DNA of 11,142 bases from an uncultured Clostridia bacterium (GCA_947381875.1 CANCXY010000100.1:1-11142); one strand, 5' to 3'; positions 1-6,467 are shown, counted from the first letter of the stretch. Notes: generated by a model from the letters alone, not told the origin. A program made the numbers and translations.

Positions 1-3
1 CAG

Positions 4-50
4 GATTCCAAAGGGCAGCGCCCTTTGGGCAGGTTTGGGCGGCAGCCCAA
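4..50 (+). repeat. Intergenic palindromic repeat, copy A (shortened)
   Basis: Shortened member of the five-copy repeat family. It has hairpin 1 at 8-28 (arms CCAAAGGG/CCCTTTGG, loop CAGCG), the linker GCAGG, and hairpin 3 at 35-50 (arms TTGGGC/GCCCAA, loop GGCA). The middle hairpin present in other copies is missing. The loop CAGCG is the loop of hairpin 2 in copy B, so copy A may be a hairpin 1/hairpin 2 fusion made by slippage between short repeats. It ends 5 bases from the stop codon of the AraC-type gene, and could continue left of the window. Confidence 0.8.
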
Positions 51-55
51 CAGCC

Positions 56-955
56 TCACGGGGTCTTCCATGAGGCCGCGCCGAAGCGCGCGCGGTAGTC
101 CTGCGGGCCGACGCCATAGGCCGCGCGGAAGCGGCGGTAGAAATTGGTGTAATCGTCGAAACCGCACTGCGCGGCGGCCTGCTGGGGCGGCGTGCCGCCG
201 CGCAGCAGACGTTGTGCGTTCGCAAGGCGCTTTTGCAGCAGGTACCGGTGCGGCGGGCATCCCACCAGGTGGGTGAACTCCCGCGAGAGATAATAGCGGC
301 TGACGAAAAAGCGCTTTTCCAGCGTTTCCAATGTGATGGGGTCGGCGTAGTGCCTGTCCAGATAGGCTGCCACCGCGCGCACCAGTTTTGCACCGGGCGG
401 TTCCAGCGCCGCCGCGAACGCGCCGTTTTGGGACGCGCGGTTCAGCAGCAGGAACAGTTGGGTGAGCAGCGCGCGCTCCGCAAGGGGCTTTCCCAATTCC
501 TCCCGCTGTGATTCGCGCAAAAGAGCGTGCATCAGCGTGTGCAGCTCCTCGCGCGGGCCGCTCTCCAGCCAGAATACATTTGTGTGCCCCGGCCGCTGGG
601 TGTCCAGACACGCGGAGAGGTCGCACAGGCCGTCGGAGAGTTTTTCCGGCAGCAGCGCGTCGAAACCTAAGACGATCCGCTCATAGGGCGCGTCGGCGGG
701 CGGGCACACCTGATGCAAATGGTACGGGGGCACAATGAGCAGTGCGCCCGCGTCCAACTGGTACTGCTCCCCCTCAATGACATAACGCACACTGCCTGAG
801 AGGAAATATAGCGCCTCATAGTAGGCGTGATGGTGCAAGGGGTATGTGGCGACGCCCAGTTGGTCGGAGTAGAGGACGCGGTATTCCACGCCCGGCGGCA
901 GGGAGACGTTGCCGCGCTCAAAACGCAGGGCCTGTTCAGTGGTGCAGAATTTCAT
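56..955 (-). CDS. AraC-family transcriptional regulator with N-terminal cupin domain
   Basis: Predicted cytoplasmic DNA-binding regulator of 299 aa, the usual length for AraC/XylS one-component regulators. Residues about 25-110 look like the AraC-type cupin effector domain: an HHHAYYE motif near residue 41, then a Gly-rich beta stretch and a VPPYHLHQV segment. Residues about 188-290 carry the double helix-turn-helix, with DPITLETLEKRFFVSRYYLSRE as first helix pair and the second ending in CGFDDYTNFYRRFRAAYG followed by GPQDYR. The ATG at 953-955 is chosen because GAGGG lies 7 bases upstream and the protein then begins at the cupin domain; the frame stays open to 1267, but that extension has no domain and lies in the divergent control region. 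It is divergent from the isomerase-like gene at 1203, so it probably regulates that gene in response to a sugar-type ligand (inference). The ligand cannot be read from sequence. Confidence 0.93.
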   Translation of the reverse strand: MKFCTTEQALRFERGNVSLPPGVEYRVLYSDQLGVATYPLHHHAYYEALYFLSGSVRYVIEGEQYQLDAGALLIVPPYHLHQVCPPADAPYERIVLGFDALLPEKLSDGLCDLSACLDTQRPGHTNVFWLESGPREELHTLMHALLRESQREELGKPLAERALLTQLFLLLNRASQNGAFAAALEPPGAKLVRAVAAYLDRHYADPITLETLEKRFFVSRYYLSREFTHLVGCPPHRYLLQKRLANAQRLLRGGTPPQQAAAQCGFDDYTNFYRRFRAAYGVGPQDYRARFGAASWKTP

Positions 956-1024
956 AGGCAGTCCCTCACAGCAAAAAAAACAATGGTTGGGGCAATACAG
1001 GCCATTTTCCAATGAAAATATTGC

Positions 1025-1040
1025 TGATATTATAGTATCA
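1025..1040. promoter_or_regulatory. Dyad over the probable AraC-gene -10 in the divergent region
   Basis: An AT-rich near-palindrome, TGATA-N6-TATCA, in which 14 of 16 positions are symmetric. On the minus strand it contains TATAAT (1034-1029), a perfect -10 sequence for the regulator gene, but no convincing -35 stands 16-18 bases further up. On the plus strand TATTAT or TATAGT could serve the isomerase-like gene. A shared operator for divergent genes is a reasonable reading, but the two roles cannot be separated from sequence alone. Confidence 0.4.
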
Positions 1041-1114
1041 TAACGCATACACGCTTTGCAACAAAGGGAATGCCGGTTCAGGCAACTTTTTGCGGTATCT
1101 GGAGGAGAGCGGTC

Positions 1115-1132
1115 AAAGCGAAGCGCTTTTTT
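1115..1132 (+). terminator. Small attenuator-like hairpin in the leader of the isomerase-like gene
   Basis: AAAGCG and CGCTTT pair around the loop AAG, and the second arm runs into six T bases (1127-1132). It lies about 70 bases before the start at 1203, so a transcript starting near 1040 would cross it. The stem has only 6 bp, three of them G-C, so it would be a weak terminator. It could act as an attenuator or be chance. Confidence 0.25.
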
Positions 1133-1202
1133 ATATCTTTGCGGACTGGATACTCCCCATATCTCAAAGGCCAGGCATTTCCTCAGGAAAGGATGGGGCC
1201 AT

Positions 1203-2057
1203 ATGGAAAAAGGCAAGATCGGCGTACAGATGATGATGCTGAAAGAGGAGATTGCGCAGCGCGGCATCTACCCGGTGATGGAACAGCTTGCGGGGATGGG
1301 CTTTAGCGCGGTGGAGGTGTCGCAGATCGACATGACGCCGGAAAACGTGCAGGCGCTGGCCCGCGCAGGCCGGGAACTGGGCGTGCAAACGGCGGCGATG
1401 TCCTGCACGCTCTCCACAATGGGCCTGAAAGTGCCGTGCGACACATTGGAGGATGATTTTGACAAGATTGTCGCGGACTGCCACGCGGTAGAGTGCGGCA
1501 TCCTGCGCATTGGCATGCTGCCGATGTCGTGTGCGGATACGCCGGAACATATGCTGGAGATGGCCGACCAGTGCGAGGTATATGCCAAACGGCTGAAGGA
1601 ACACGGCATCGACCTGTACTACCACGCGCACACGATGGAGTTTATCCACAAAGACGGCAAGCCCGTCCTGACGCATATGCGCGAGCGCACCGAGGCGATG
1701 GGCTTTGAGCTGGACAGCCATTGGATGTGGCGCGGCGGCGTTGACCCCGTGGCGTATATCCGCAGTTTCGCGGGGCGTATCCGTCTGCTGCATTTGAAGG
1801 ATTACCGCGTCGGGCCTATGCCGGATCTGTCGAAGCTCCCGCCAGAGCAGTTCATGTTTGTATTTGGCATGTTAGAGCAGTTCGCGGAGGTGGGCGAGGG
1901 CGCGCTGGATATGCCTGCCATTATCGACGCCGGGCTTGCCAGCGGCAGCGAATATTTTCTCATTGAGCAGGATGACCGCTATGGCCGCAGTGTTTGGGAT
2001 TCTCTGAAAATTTCGCGCGATAACCTTGTGAAAATGGGGTATGGGGATTGGTTTTGA
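1203..2057 (+). CDS. Sugar phosphate isomerase/epimerase-like TIM-barrel protein
   Basis: A 284-aa protein of the xylose isomerase-like TIM-barrel superfamily (IolE, hydroxypyruvate isomerase and AP-endonuclease-2-like group), predicted cytoplasmic and metal-dependent. The usual metal-site positions can be seen: His141 and His143 in YYHAHTMEF, Asp171 in ELDSHW, His197 in LLHLKD and Glu255 in FLIEQD, with the typical EVGEGALDMPAI stretch before the last. The ATG at 1203 is chosen because AGGAAAGGA lies just upstream and the barrel begins directly (GKIGVQMMML); the frame is open back to 1056, but that part has no domain. Members convert or epimerise sugars, inosose or sugar acids; the substrate here is not identifiable. 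Divergence from an AraC regulator and closeness to mannonate genes suggest sugar or sugar-acid catabolism (inference). A strong terminator follows 24 bases after the stop, so the gene is probably transcribed alone. Confidence 0.9.
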   Translation: MEKGKIGVQMMMLKEEIAQRGIYPVMEQLAGMGFSAVEVSQIDMTPENVQALARAGRELGVQTAAMSCTLSTMGLKVPCDTLEDDFDKIVADCHAVECGILRIGMLPMSCADTPEHMLEMADQCEVYAKRLKEHGIDLYYHAHTMEFIHKDGKPVLTHMRERTEAMGFELDSHWMWRGGVDPVAYIRSFAGRIRLLHLKDYRVGPMPDLSKLPPEQFMFVFGMLEQFAEVGEGALDMPAIIDAGLASGSEYFLIEQDDRYGRSVWDSLKISRDNLVKMGYGDWF

Positions 2058-2081
2058 AAGCTGATCCTGCATAAATAAGGC

Positions 2082-2130
2082 CAGCCGCCTTTCGGGAGCG
2101 TTTTTCCCGGAGGGCGGCTGTTTTTTGTTT
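2082..2130 (+). terminator. Intrinsic terminator after the isomerase-like gene
   Basis: CAGCCGCC (2082-2089) pairs with GGCGGCTG (2113-2120), with further pairing of CGGGA and TCCCG inside, followed by TTTTTTGTTT. This is a classic rho-independent terminator for the plus strand. Read on the minus strand the stem is preceded by A-runs and followed by TTATTTAT, so it may also stop the convergent six-gene unit. Confidence 0.88.
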
Positions 2131-2183
2131 TACATGGGCAGCGCTGGAAGCTCCACTTTTCAGGAGTGTCCCATGCGGGTTGT

Positions 2184-2225
2184 TTTCGTGAATTTCCCCG
2201 CCCGTAGGGCGGAAAATTCACGAAA
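2184..2225. repeat. Inverted repeat spanning the stop codon of the kinase-like gene
   Basis: Arms of about 19 bp, with TTTCGTGAATTT on the left and its complement on the right, meet at a GC core CCGCCC-GTA-GGGCGG, with one or two mismatches. The TGA of the kinase-like gene (2220-2218) lies in one arm. There is no T-run after the hairpin on either strand, so it is not a standard terminator. It could protect the 3' end of the transcript. Confidence 0.75.
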
Positions 2226-2796
2226 GCCCATTGCTCCATACCCAGGAATAAAACCACTCCTTCGGCGGTCTCTGGTACGCATACGCCCGCAGCGTCGGCG
2301 CGATGTCGACCGCGCGGATCGCCTCCCGCAAAACCTCGTCCGGCGTTTTCCCCGCCGTATCTATACACACTTCGTTCACCAACAGCGGGCGCTTCTGGAT
2401 CACCGCTGCGCTTTTTTCCAGCATCGCATCATCTTTCAGCCCTTCCCCGCGTCCGGCCATCCGGGCATGATGTTCCGATGAGTCAGTACAAATCAGCTTC
2501 AGCGTGATATAGTCAAAGCCTTTGAACACAATGGGGATATCCGCTGTCCGCAAATCGTCGAAATCGCCGCTGATGATGTTCCTCAAACCCATCTCATGGA
2601 ACTTTTTCAACTGCGCGACACAGCATTCCCAGCACACCCGCTCCTCAAAAACGCCCTCGTCCACCCCCTCCGGCACGAAAAATTCCGGCACCGTGTTCAT
2701 CTCGGCGTATACGCCCCGATAGTGCGCAAAAAGCCCCCTGGATAAGGTGGATTTTCCCACGGCGCTCGGCCCGATCACAAAGATAAAATCCCGCAT
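2218..2796 (-). CDS. P-loop NTPase, small-molecule kinase-like (AAA family)
   Basis: A 192-aa cytoplasmic protein with a clear Walker A motif at residues 9-17 (GPSAVGKST) directly after a hydrophobic first strand. The fold looks like the adenylate/shikimate/gluconate kinase group: a strand ending in NIISGDFDD near the middle, LKLICTDSSEHHARM further on, and an Arg-containing lid-like stretch RMAGRGEGLKDD. The phosphoryl acceptor cannot be predicted. The ATG at 2796 is chosen because GGGAGG lies 7 bases upstream and the protein then starts one strand before the P-loop; an upstream in-frame ATG at 2838 lies inside the preceding gene. The stop codon of that gene is 2 bases upstream (TAG-CG-ATG), so translation is probably coupled and this is the last gene of the unit. 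Its stop lies inside a long inverted repeat. Confidence 0.82.
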   Translation of the reverse strand: MRDFIFVIGPSAVGKSTLSRGLFAHYRGVYAEMNTVPEFFVPEGVDEGVFEERVCWECCVAQLKKFHEMGLRNIISGDFDDLRTADIPIVFKGFDYITLKLICTDSSEHHARMAGRGEGLKDDAMLEKSAAVIQKRPLLVNEVCIDTAGKTPDEVLREAIRAVDIAPTLRAYAYQRPPKEWFYSWVWSNGLS

Positions 2797-2798
2797 CG

Positions 2799-3233
2799 CT
2801 ACGCCTCCCAGCCCGCGCATGCCAATAACTGTTCCCACTCCTCTTTCGCAAGGGGATAAATGCCGTTATACGGCTGCTCGATATAGTATCTTCCGCGCTT
2901 CTCATATGCGAACAGCGTCGAAGCACCGCCCTCGGAAAAGAAAAAGGTAAAGGTAACTACACGGTCCGCGCCAACGGGGAAATCCTGGATGCTTTCTTCC
3001 TGCGTCTGCCGCCCTTCCTCCAACAGTGCCAGCAGCGTTTCTACCGCGCCGTTGTCGGTGATTTCCACTCGTTCTTCCCCCTGCGTACACACAGCCTTCT
3101 CCAATGTATCCGCCGCGGGAAGATGCAGCGTGTACGTCCGCCCCATCCCTGCCGCCCAGGCGCACAGCATCACGGCCCCGATGCCCACCAGCGCTATCCC
3201 GCACATAACGGCAAAAAACCTGTTCTTTTTCAT
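2799..3233 (-). CDS. DUF5301-like membrane-anchored protein
   Basis: A 144-aa protein with an N-terminal Lys-rich stretch and one hydrophobic segment (about residues 6-28), so it is likely anchored with the rest outside the membrane. The remainder, about residues 33-140, has the pattern I associate with DUF5301: a YTLHLPAADTLEKAV start, a stretch with EERVEITDNGAVETLLALL, and a late YYIEQPYNGIYPL motif. That assignment is from memory of the family and its function is unknown. The ATG at 3233 has GGGAGG 9 bases upstream; the open frame further up (to 3452) runs through repeat DNA and is not coding. It precedes the kinase-like gene by 2 bases. A 190-base gap holding an inverted repeat and a repeat copy separates it from the DUF4153-like gene, so its membership in the same transcript is less certain. 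Confidence 0.75.
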   Translation of the reverse strand: MKKNRFFAVMCGIALVGIGAVMLCAWAAGMGRTYTLHLPAADTLEKAVCTQGEERVEITDNGAVETLLALLEEGRQTQEESIQDFPVGADRVVTFTFFFSEGGASTLFAYEKRGRYYIEQPYNGIYPLAKEEWEQLLACAGWEA

Positions 3234-3309
3234 GTCCAATAACCTCCCGCAAAAAATATTCCCGTGGTTTGTGCCGGGCACTTCCCAGTTCGGCGCCGCA
3301 CATACAGGG

Positions 3310-3332
3310 GCGCGAAAATGTAATTTTCGCGC
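3310..3332. repeat. Perfect inverted repeat between the DUF4153-like and DUF5301-like genes
   Basis: GCGCGAAAAT (3310-3319) and ATTTTCGCGC (3323-3332) are perfect complements around a GTA loop. The same 3-base GTA loop is seen in the inverted repeat at the end of the kinase-like gene, although the arms differ. No T-run follows on either strand. It directly abuts repeat copy B. Confidence 0.75.
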
Positions 3333-3414
3333 AAGATGGGTTTCCAAAGGGGGCTTGCCCCCTTTGGCGGAGTCCAGAGGCAGCGCCTCTGGGCAGGTCC
3401 GGGCGGCAGCCCGG
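3333..3414 (+). repeat. Intergenic palindromic repeat, copy B (full length)
   Basis: Full copy in forward orientation, starting AAGATGGGTTT. Hairpin 1 is at 3344-3367 (arms CCAAAGGGGG/CCCCCTTTGG, loop CTTG). Hairpin 2 is at 3374-3392 (CCAGAGG/CCTCTGG, loop CAGCG). Hairpin 3 is at 3399-3414 (CCGGGC/GCCCGG, loop GGCA). All three stems are perfect. It lies between two minus-strand genes and so is antisense to their transcript. Confidence 0.85.
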
Positions 3415-3415
3415 C

Positions 3416-3437
3416 AGTCCGCGCTATGGCGCGGACT
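3416..3437. repeat. Inverted repeat spanning the stop codon of the DUF4153-like gene
   Basis: AGTCCGCGC (3416-3424) and GCGCGGACT (3429-3437) are perfect 9-bp arms around a 4-base loop. The TAG stop of the DUF4153-like gene occupies 3426-3424, at the loop boundary, so a ribosome finishing this gene would have to open the hairpin. No T-run follows. Confidence 0.75.
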
Positions 3438-5109
3438 GGTATAGCATGGCACCGTCCATCAGGCCGGAATGGTAGATTTCCACGATGTATTCCTGGGCGT
3501 CGTGCCCCTGGTATTCATACACGCAGTCCTTTTCGTCGCCGTCCACATAGCCGAGCAGCTTTCCCCGCTCGCCCGCGTCCACGGCGTCCACCGGCTCATA
3601 CCGGCGCCCTTCCCAGAGGATTGCGTGTGTGTCGCCGTCGTCGACACTGCGCATGTCGCTGTCGACTGTGCTGTATGCCGCCGCCGGCTCATCCACAAAG
3701 CCGTGCGCTTCATTGTACTGCCCCATCATTTCTATGACCGGCACGGTGCAGAGCAGCGTGAACAGCACCGCGCCCACCCACACCGCCGCCCGCACCAGCG
3801 GCAGACGCCGCAGCGCCTCCGCCGAAAACTGCCGCAGCAGCACGCATGTGAACACGAACACCAGCCAGAGCAGCGCCGTGCTGGCAAGGACGCGCTTTTC
3901 CGTCAGCCCGTAAGCGCCGATATACAGCGCCATCTTTGCCGCCGCCGTGGCAAGCAGCAGCAGCGTGAGCGCCGCAAGCGCGCCGTTCAGCAAACGCAGG
4001 GCGCGCCACTCCCCCTTCTGCCGCCTGCTGAAGATGTTGGCGCAGGCCAGGATCACCGCGTTGGCCCCCGCCACGCGGCACAGCTCAAAAAAGCCCTGCC
4101 GCGCGTACTCGGCGTAGGTGAATCCCTCCGGCAGCGCGCCCCAGAACGCGCCGAACAGATAGCGCGCTTGCATCGCGATAAACAAAACGTACACGCCACC
4201 CAGTACGCCCAGCACCATGCCGACCGTCACACCCGGCAGACGCCGCGCCCCGGCCTGCGCCGCGCAGATCTCCCGCTGCTCAAACAGTGCCGTGTGCCGC
4301 CCCTTCACCGCCCCATATCCGAGGCCGTACAGGTAGCACGCCGTCGGCACGGCACACAACAGTTTCAGGCACAAGATAAGTGAATCTTCAAACGACCACG
4401 CGTTCATCCGCCTCAGCGCGTCCAGGAAACCGGAGAACAGCGCCGCGAAGCCCGCGTCCGCCGCCATCAGCCACGGTAGCACGACGGCGAGGCACACCGC
4501 CGCCCCAGCCGCGCCGCCTGCGACAGCCGCCGCTCGTTTGCCGCGCCCGCTTTTCCCCTGCTGTGCGCGTGCCGCCCGCCTTGTCCGCGCCGCATCGCGT
4601 CCCGCGCCCCACAGCGCCGCGAACAGACGCCCGAAATTCCCCCACGGCACAAAGAAAACCATATTGAACAAATCAAACCCGATCCAGTTCGATGTACTTC
4701 CCTTATGATACAGCCGTCCGCCCGCCGAAAGCGTCCAGTACGACGCCACGCCCAGCAGCGCAGCATACTGCGCGAACCCCACAAGGTCCCACGCATAGGG
4801 CAACAGATGGGAAAACGCCAGGCCGAACATCACCACCAGCCAGAACCAGCTCTCCCGCCCCGGCACGATGCCCGACAAAAACAGCCAGCACAGCACCGCC
4901 GCCGCATACAGTACGCTGAACAGCGCCACATTGGCGAGCGCGCCGCGCCACGGCCCGTCCTGCCACATCTGCATTTCCCAGAACAGCCACCCCAAAACCA
5001 GATACACGCCCGCCATCACCACATCCAGCGCGGTGTTTTTATATGGCAGCGGCCCCACCTCCGGCGTCAGCGGGACACTGTTTCCCGCCGCGTACTTCGG
5101 TTCGCTCAT
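3424..5109 (-). CDS. Large polytopic membrane protein, DUF4153/DUF4173-like
   Basis: A 561-aa integral membrane protein with about eleven hydrophobic segments, from a first one at about residues 27-45 to a last one near residue 465. A Lys/Arg-rich loop (AARTRRAARAQQGKSGRGKRA) lies between early segments. The stretch FTYAEYARQGFFEL and, later, YIGAYGLTEKRVLAS match the pattern I know from DUF4153/DUF4173 proteins; which of the two related families fits better needs a profile search. The last about 90 residues are hydrophilic and acidic, probably an extramembrane tail. The ATG at 5109 is chosen because AAAGGAGG lies 8 bases upstream; a longer frame to 5205 only translates repeat copy C. Function is unknown; the position in a unit with a DUF2975/XRE pair suggests an envelope role (inference). 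The stop lies in a small inverted repeat. Confidence 0.85.
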   Translation of the reverse strand: MSEPKYAAGNSVPLTPEVGPLPYKNTALDVVMAGVYLVLGWLFWEMQMWQDGPWRGALANVALFSVLYAAAVLCWLFLSGIVPGRESWFWLVVMFGLAFSHLLPYAWDLVGFAQYAALLGVASYWTLSAGGRLYHKGSTSNWIGFDLFNMVFFVPWGNFGRLFAALWGAGRDAARTRRAARAQQGKSGRGKRAAAVAGGAAGAAVCLAVVLPWLMAADAGFAALFSGFLDALRRMNAWSFEDSLILCLKLLCAVPTACYLYGLGYGAVKGRHTALFEQREICAAQAGARRLPGVTVGMVLGVLGGVYVLFIAMQARYLFGAFWGALPEGFTYAEYARQGFFELCRVAGANAVILACANIFSRRQKGEWRALRLLNGALAALTLLLLATAAAKMALYIGAYGLTEKRVLASTALLWLVFVFTCVLLRQFSAEALRRLPLVRAAVWVGAVLFTLLCTVPVIEMMGQYNEAHGFVDEPAAAYSTVDSDMRSVDDGDTHAILWEGRRYEPVDAVDAGERGKLLGYVDGDEKDCVYEYQGHDAQEYIVEIYHSGLMDGAMLYQSAP

Positions 5110-5127
5110 ACCTTCCGCCTCCTTTTG

Positions 5128-5208
5128 TTGGGCTGCCGCCCAAACCTGCCCAGAGGCTCCGCCTCTGGACTCCGCCAAAGGGGCGCAGCCCCTTTGGAAA
5201 CCCATCTT
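5128..5208 (-). repeat. Intergenic palindromic repeat, copy C (full length)
   Basis: Full copy in reverse orientation. On the plus strand hairpin 3 is at 5128-5143 (TTGGGC/GCCCAA), hairpin 2 at 5150-5168 (CCAGAGG/CCTCTGG) and hairpin 1 at 5175-5197 (CCAAAGGGG/CCCCTTTGG), then CCCATCTT. All stems are perfect. Compared with copy B, hairpin 3 has changed CC/GG to TT/AA on both arms, and hairpin 1 has lost one G and one C together. It sits between two genes of the same direction, just upstream of the DUF4153-like ribosome site, so here it would be in the leader RNA in sense orientation. Confidence 0.85.
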
Positions 5209-5214
5209 GGATTT

Positions 5215-5532
5215 TTACAGGATGAACACCGATACTGCCGCTGTGTCCACGAGGCACAGCGCGGCAAGGCCCGTGAATATCCAGAACGCCTGCCCGCGCC
5301 GGGGCGCGTTTTTGCGCAGCGCGTACAGGCAGAGCGGGAACGCCGCGATACACACCGGGATGGCGAACAAAGGGATAAACACCATCGCCCTTTCCACGGC
5401 TGAAAAGGATATGGCTGGGTATCCGTCCGCCAGGCGGAACATGGCTTTCAGGGCGTTATAGGCATACCATTCGCAGGTGAGGAATGTCAGCAGCACCCCC
5501 GCCGCGCCAACACGGTCTTTTGGATTTTCCAC
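5215..5532 (-). CDS. Small three-segment membrane protein, unknown function
   Basis: A 105-aa protein with three predicted membrane segments (about residues 8-28, 48-71 and 82-104), the last ending at the C-terminus. I do not recognise the family. It begins at GTG (5532-5530): GGAGGAG lies 8 bases upstream, overlapping the end of the XRE gene, whose TAA is 5 bases before the GTG. That arrangement suggests translational coupling with the XRE gene. It is followed by repeat copy C and then the DUF4153-like gene. The hydrophobic composition and operon position suggest it works in the membrane with its neighbours (inference). Confidence 0.8.
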   Translation of the reverse strand: MENPKDRVGAAGVLLTFLTCEWYAYNALKAMFRLADGYPAISFSAVERAMVFIPLFAIPVCIAAFPLCLYALRKNAPRRGQAFWIFTGLAALCLVDTAAVSVFIL

Positions 5533-5537
5533 AGCGC

Positions 5538-5753
5538 TTACTCCTCCTTCTCCGGCTCATAGTCCAGCAGGTCGCCGGGTTTGCAGTCCAGGGCCTTGCA
5601 CAGCGCCTCTAACGTGGAAAAGCGCACCGCCTTGGCCTTGTTGTTTTTCAGGATGGACAGGTTCGCGGGTGTGATGCCAATACGCGCGGCCAGTTCGCCG
5701 GAGCCTATTTTGCGGCGCGCCATCATCACGTCCACATTTACTATGATCGGCAT
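5538..5753 (-). CDS. Small XRE/Cro-CI family regulator, YozG-like
   Basis: A 71-aa protein that is almost only a helix-turn-helix: residues about 18-41 (GSGELAARIGITPANLSILKNN) are the HTH, followed by the LEALCKALDCKPGDLLDY helix and end that is very typical of this short XRE group. Start ATG at 5753 has AGGAGGGG about 6 bases upstream, inside the 11-base gap after the DUF2975 gene. Short XRE proteins of this type are commonly encoded next to a DUF2975 membrane protein, exactly as here. The likely role is autoregulation of the promoter at 6250-6278, possibly controlled by the membrane partner (inference from context). Confidence 0.93.
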   Translation of the reverse strand: MPIIVNVDVMMARRKIGSGELAARIGITPANLSILKNNKAKAVRFSTLEALCKALDCKPGDLLDYEPEKEE

Positions 5754-5764
5754 GGATGCCCCTC

Positions 5765-6217
5765 CTATATTGTAAAATCGTTTTCAGTTTTCAGCCGCAC
5801 GGCCTCGGCGAATACGTTCTTCACCACGCGCAGGATTAGCCCGACGAACGCCGCCGCCGCTGCTAACAGCAGGAATGGCATATAATACACCGCGCTGACA
5901 AGGCAGATCAGCCCCGCCGCGATGCAGTACCACGACAGCCGCCGCAAAATCGCCACGTTTTTCTCAATGAACACGTCCCCAGCGCCGATGTTCCGCAAGA
6001 GCTGCCGCAGGTCGATCAGCGCCGCCGCCGCAGGCACGGCCACGGTATAGGTGCTGATAAGGAAATACGGTAGCGATTCCTTTAGGTCCATCGCGCGCAC
6101 GGCGATCAGCCACCGGAAGATCCACGGCGCGCCCGCGCAGAGTATCACCAGCAGCGCCATAAACAGGTATACGCAGAATTTTGAGAGCCGCACGCTCTTA
6201 TCACTGTTCCAATCCAT
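5765..6217 (-). CDS. DUF2975 family membrane protein
   Basis: A 150-aa protein with four hydrophobic segments (about residues 14-37, 50-66, 93-112 and 113-130). The loop DVFIEKNVAILRRLSWYCIAAGLI, split as DVFIEKNVAILRR then LSWYC, is the hallmark I know for DUF2975: a motif of the type F....A..LR.. leading into the third membrane segment. Start ATG at 6217 has GGAGG 8 bases upstream; a second ATG at 6224 is out of frame. It is the first gene after the promoter at 6250-6278 and is followed after 11 bases by the XRE gene, the usual pairing. Function is unknown; an effect of the membrane protein on its regulator is plausible. Confidence 0.9.
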   Translation of the reverse strand: MDWNSDKSVRLSKFCVYLFMALLVILCAGAPWIFRWLIAVRAMDLKESLPYFLISTYTVAVPAAAALIDLRQLLRNIGAGDVFIEKNVAILRRLSWYCIAAGLICLVSAVYYMPFLLLAAAAAFVGLILRVVKNVFAEAVRLKTENDFTI

Positions 6218-6249
6218 CGTTCATGCCTCCACTTCGGTTTGCTGAGTAT

Positions 6250-6278
6250 AGTATAGCACAAGGAGTATCGAAATGCAA
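6250..6278 (-). promoter_or_regulatory. Sigma-A type promoter of the DUF2975-XRE unit
   Basis: On the minus strand TTGCAT (6278-6273) and TATACT (6255-6250) stand 17 bases apart, a good vegetative promoter. A second TATACT overlaps by one base (6250-6245), giving a tandem -10. The predicted transcript start is about 15-25 bases before the ribosome site of the DUF2975 gene, so the leader is short. Confidence 0.8.
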
Positions 6279-6467
6279 GCACTATTTTCTGTTTTTCAAT
6301 ATTTTTTTATTGTTGATATTTTTTGTCCGGTTCGGGGCGGTTTGAGGGAAAGTACAGGGACGCAGTTTGTGGAAAATATCAAAAAAGAATGGGGCTTTTG
6401 AAACTTTATGCGCGTCCCGTTCGTATAACAGATGATGCTGTGTATATTCTTTTTGAGGTGATGAGTT

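Noticed and set aside
1110..1132. Catabolite-responsive (cre) site near AAAGCGAAGCGCTTT
   Set aside because: Both possible centres mismatch the cre consensus at several fixed positions, including the outer TG and CA bases.
1056..1202. In-frame upstream extension of the isomerase-like gene
   Set aside because: The added 49 residues have no barrel features, and a ribosome site precedes the ATG at 1203, where the barrel starts.
956..1267. N-terminal extension of the AraC-type regulator (start at 1267)
   Set aside because: It overlaps the divergent promoter region and the start of the isomerase-like gene and shows no domain; the ATG at 955 has a good ribosome site.
3469..4383. 304-aa plus-strand frame inside the DUF4153-like gene
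   Set aside because: It is a His/Arg/Gln-rich antisense shadow; the minus-strand frame shows clear membrane segments and family motifs.
5110..5205. 32-residue N-terminal extension of the DUF4153-like protein
   Set aside because: It only translates repeat copy C; the strong ribosome site (AAAGGAGG) lies just before the ATG at 5109.
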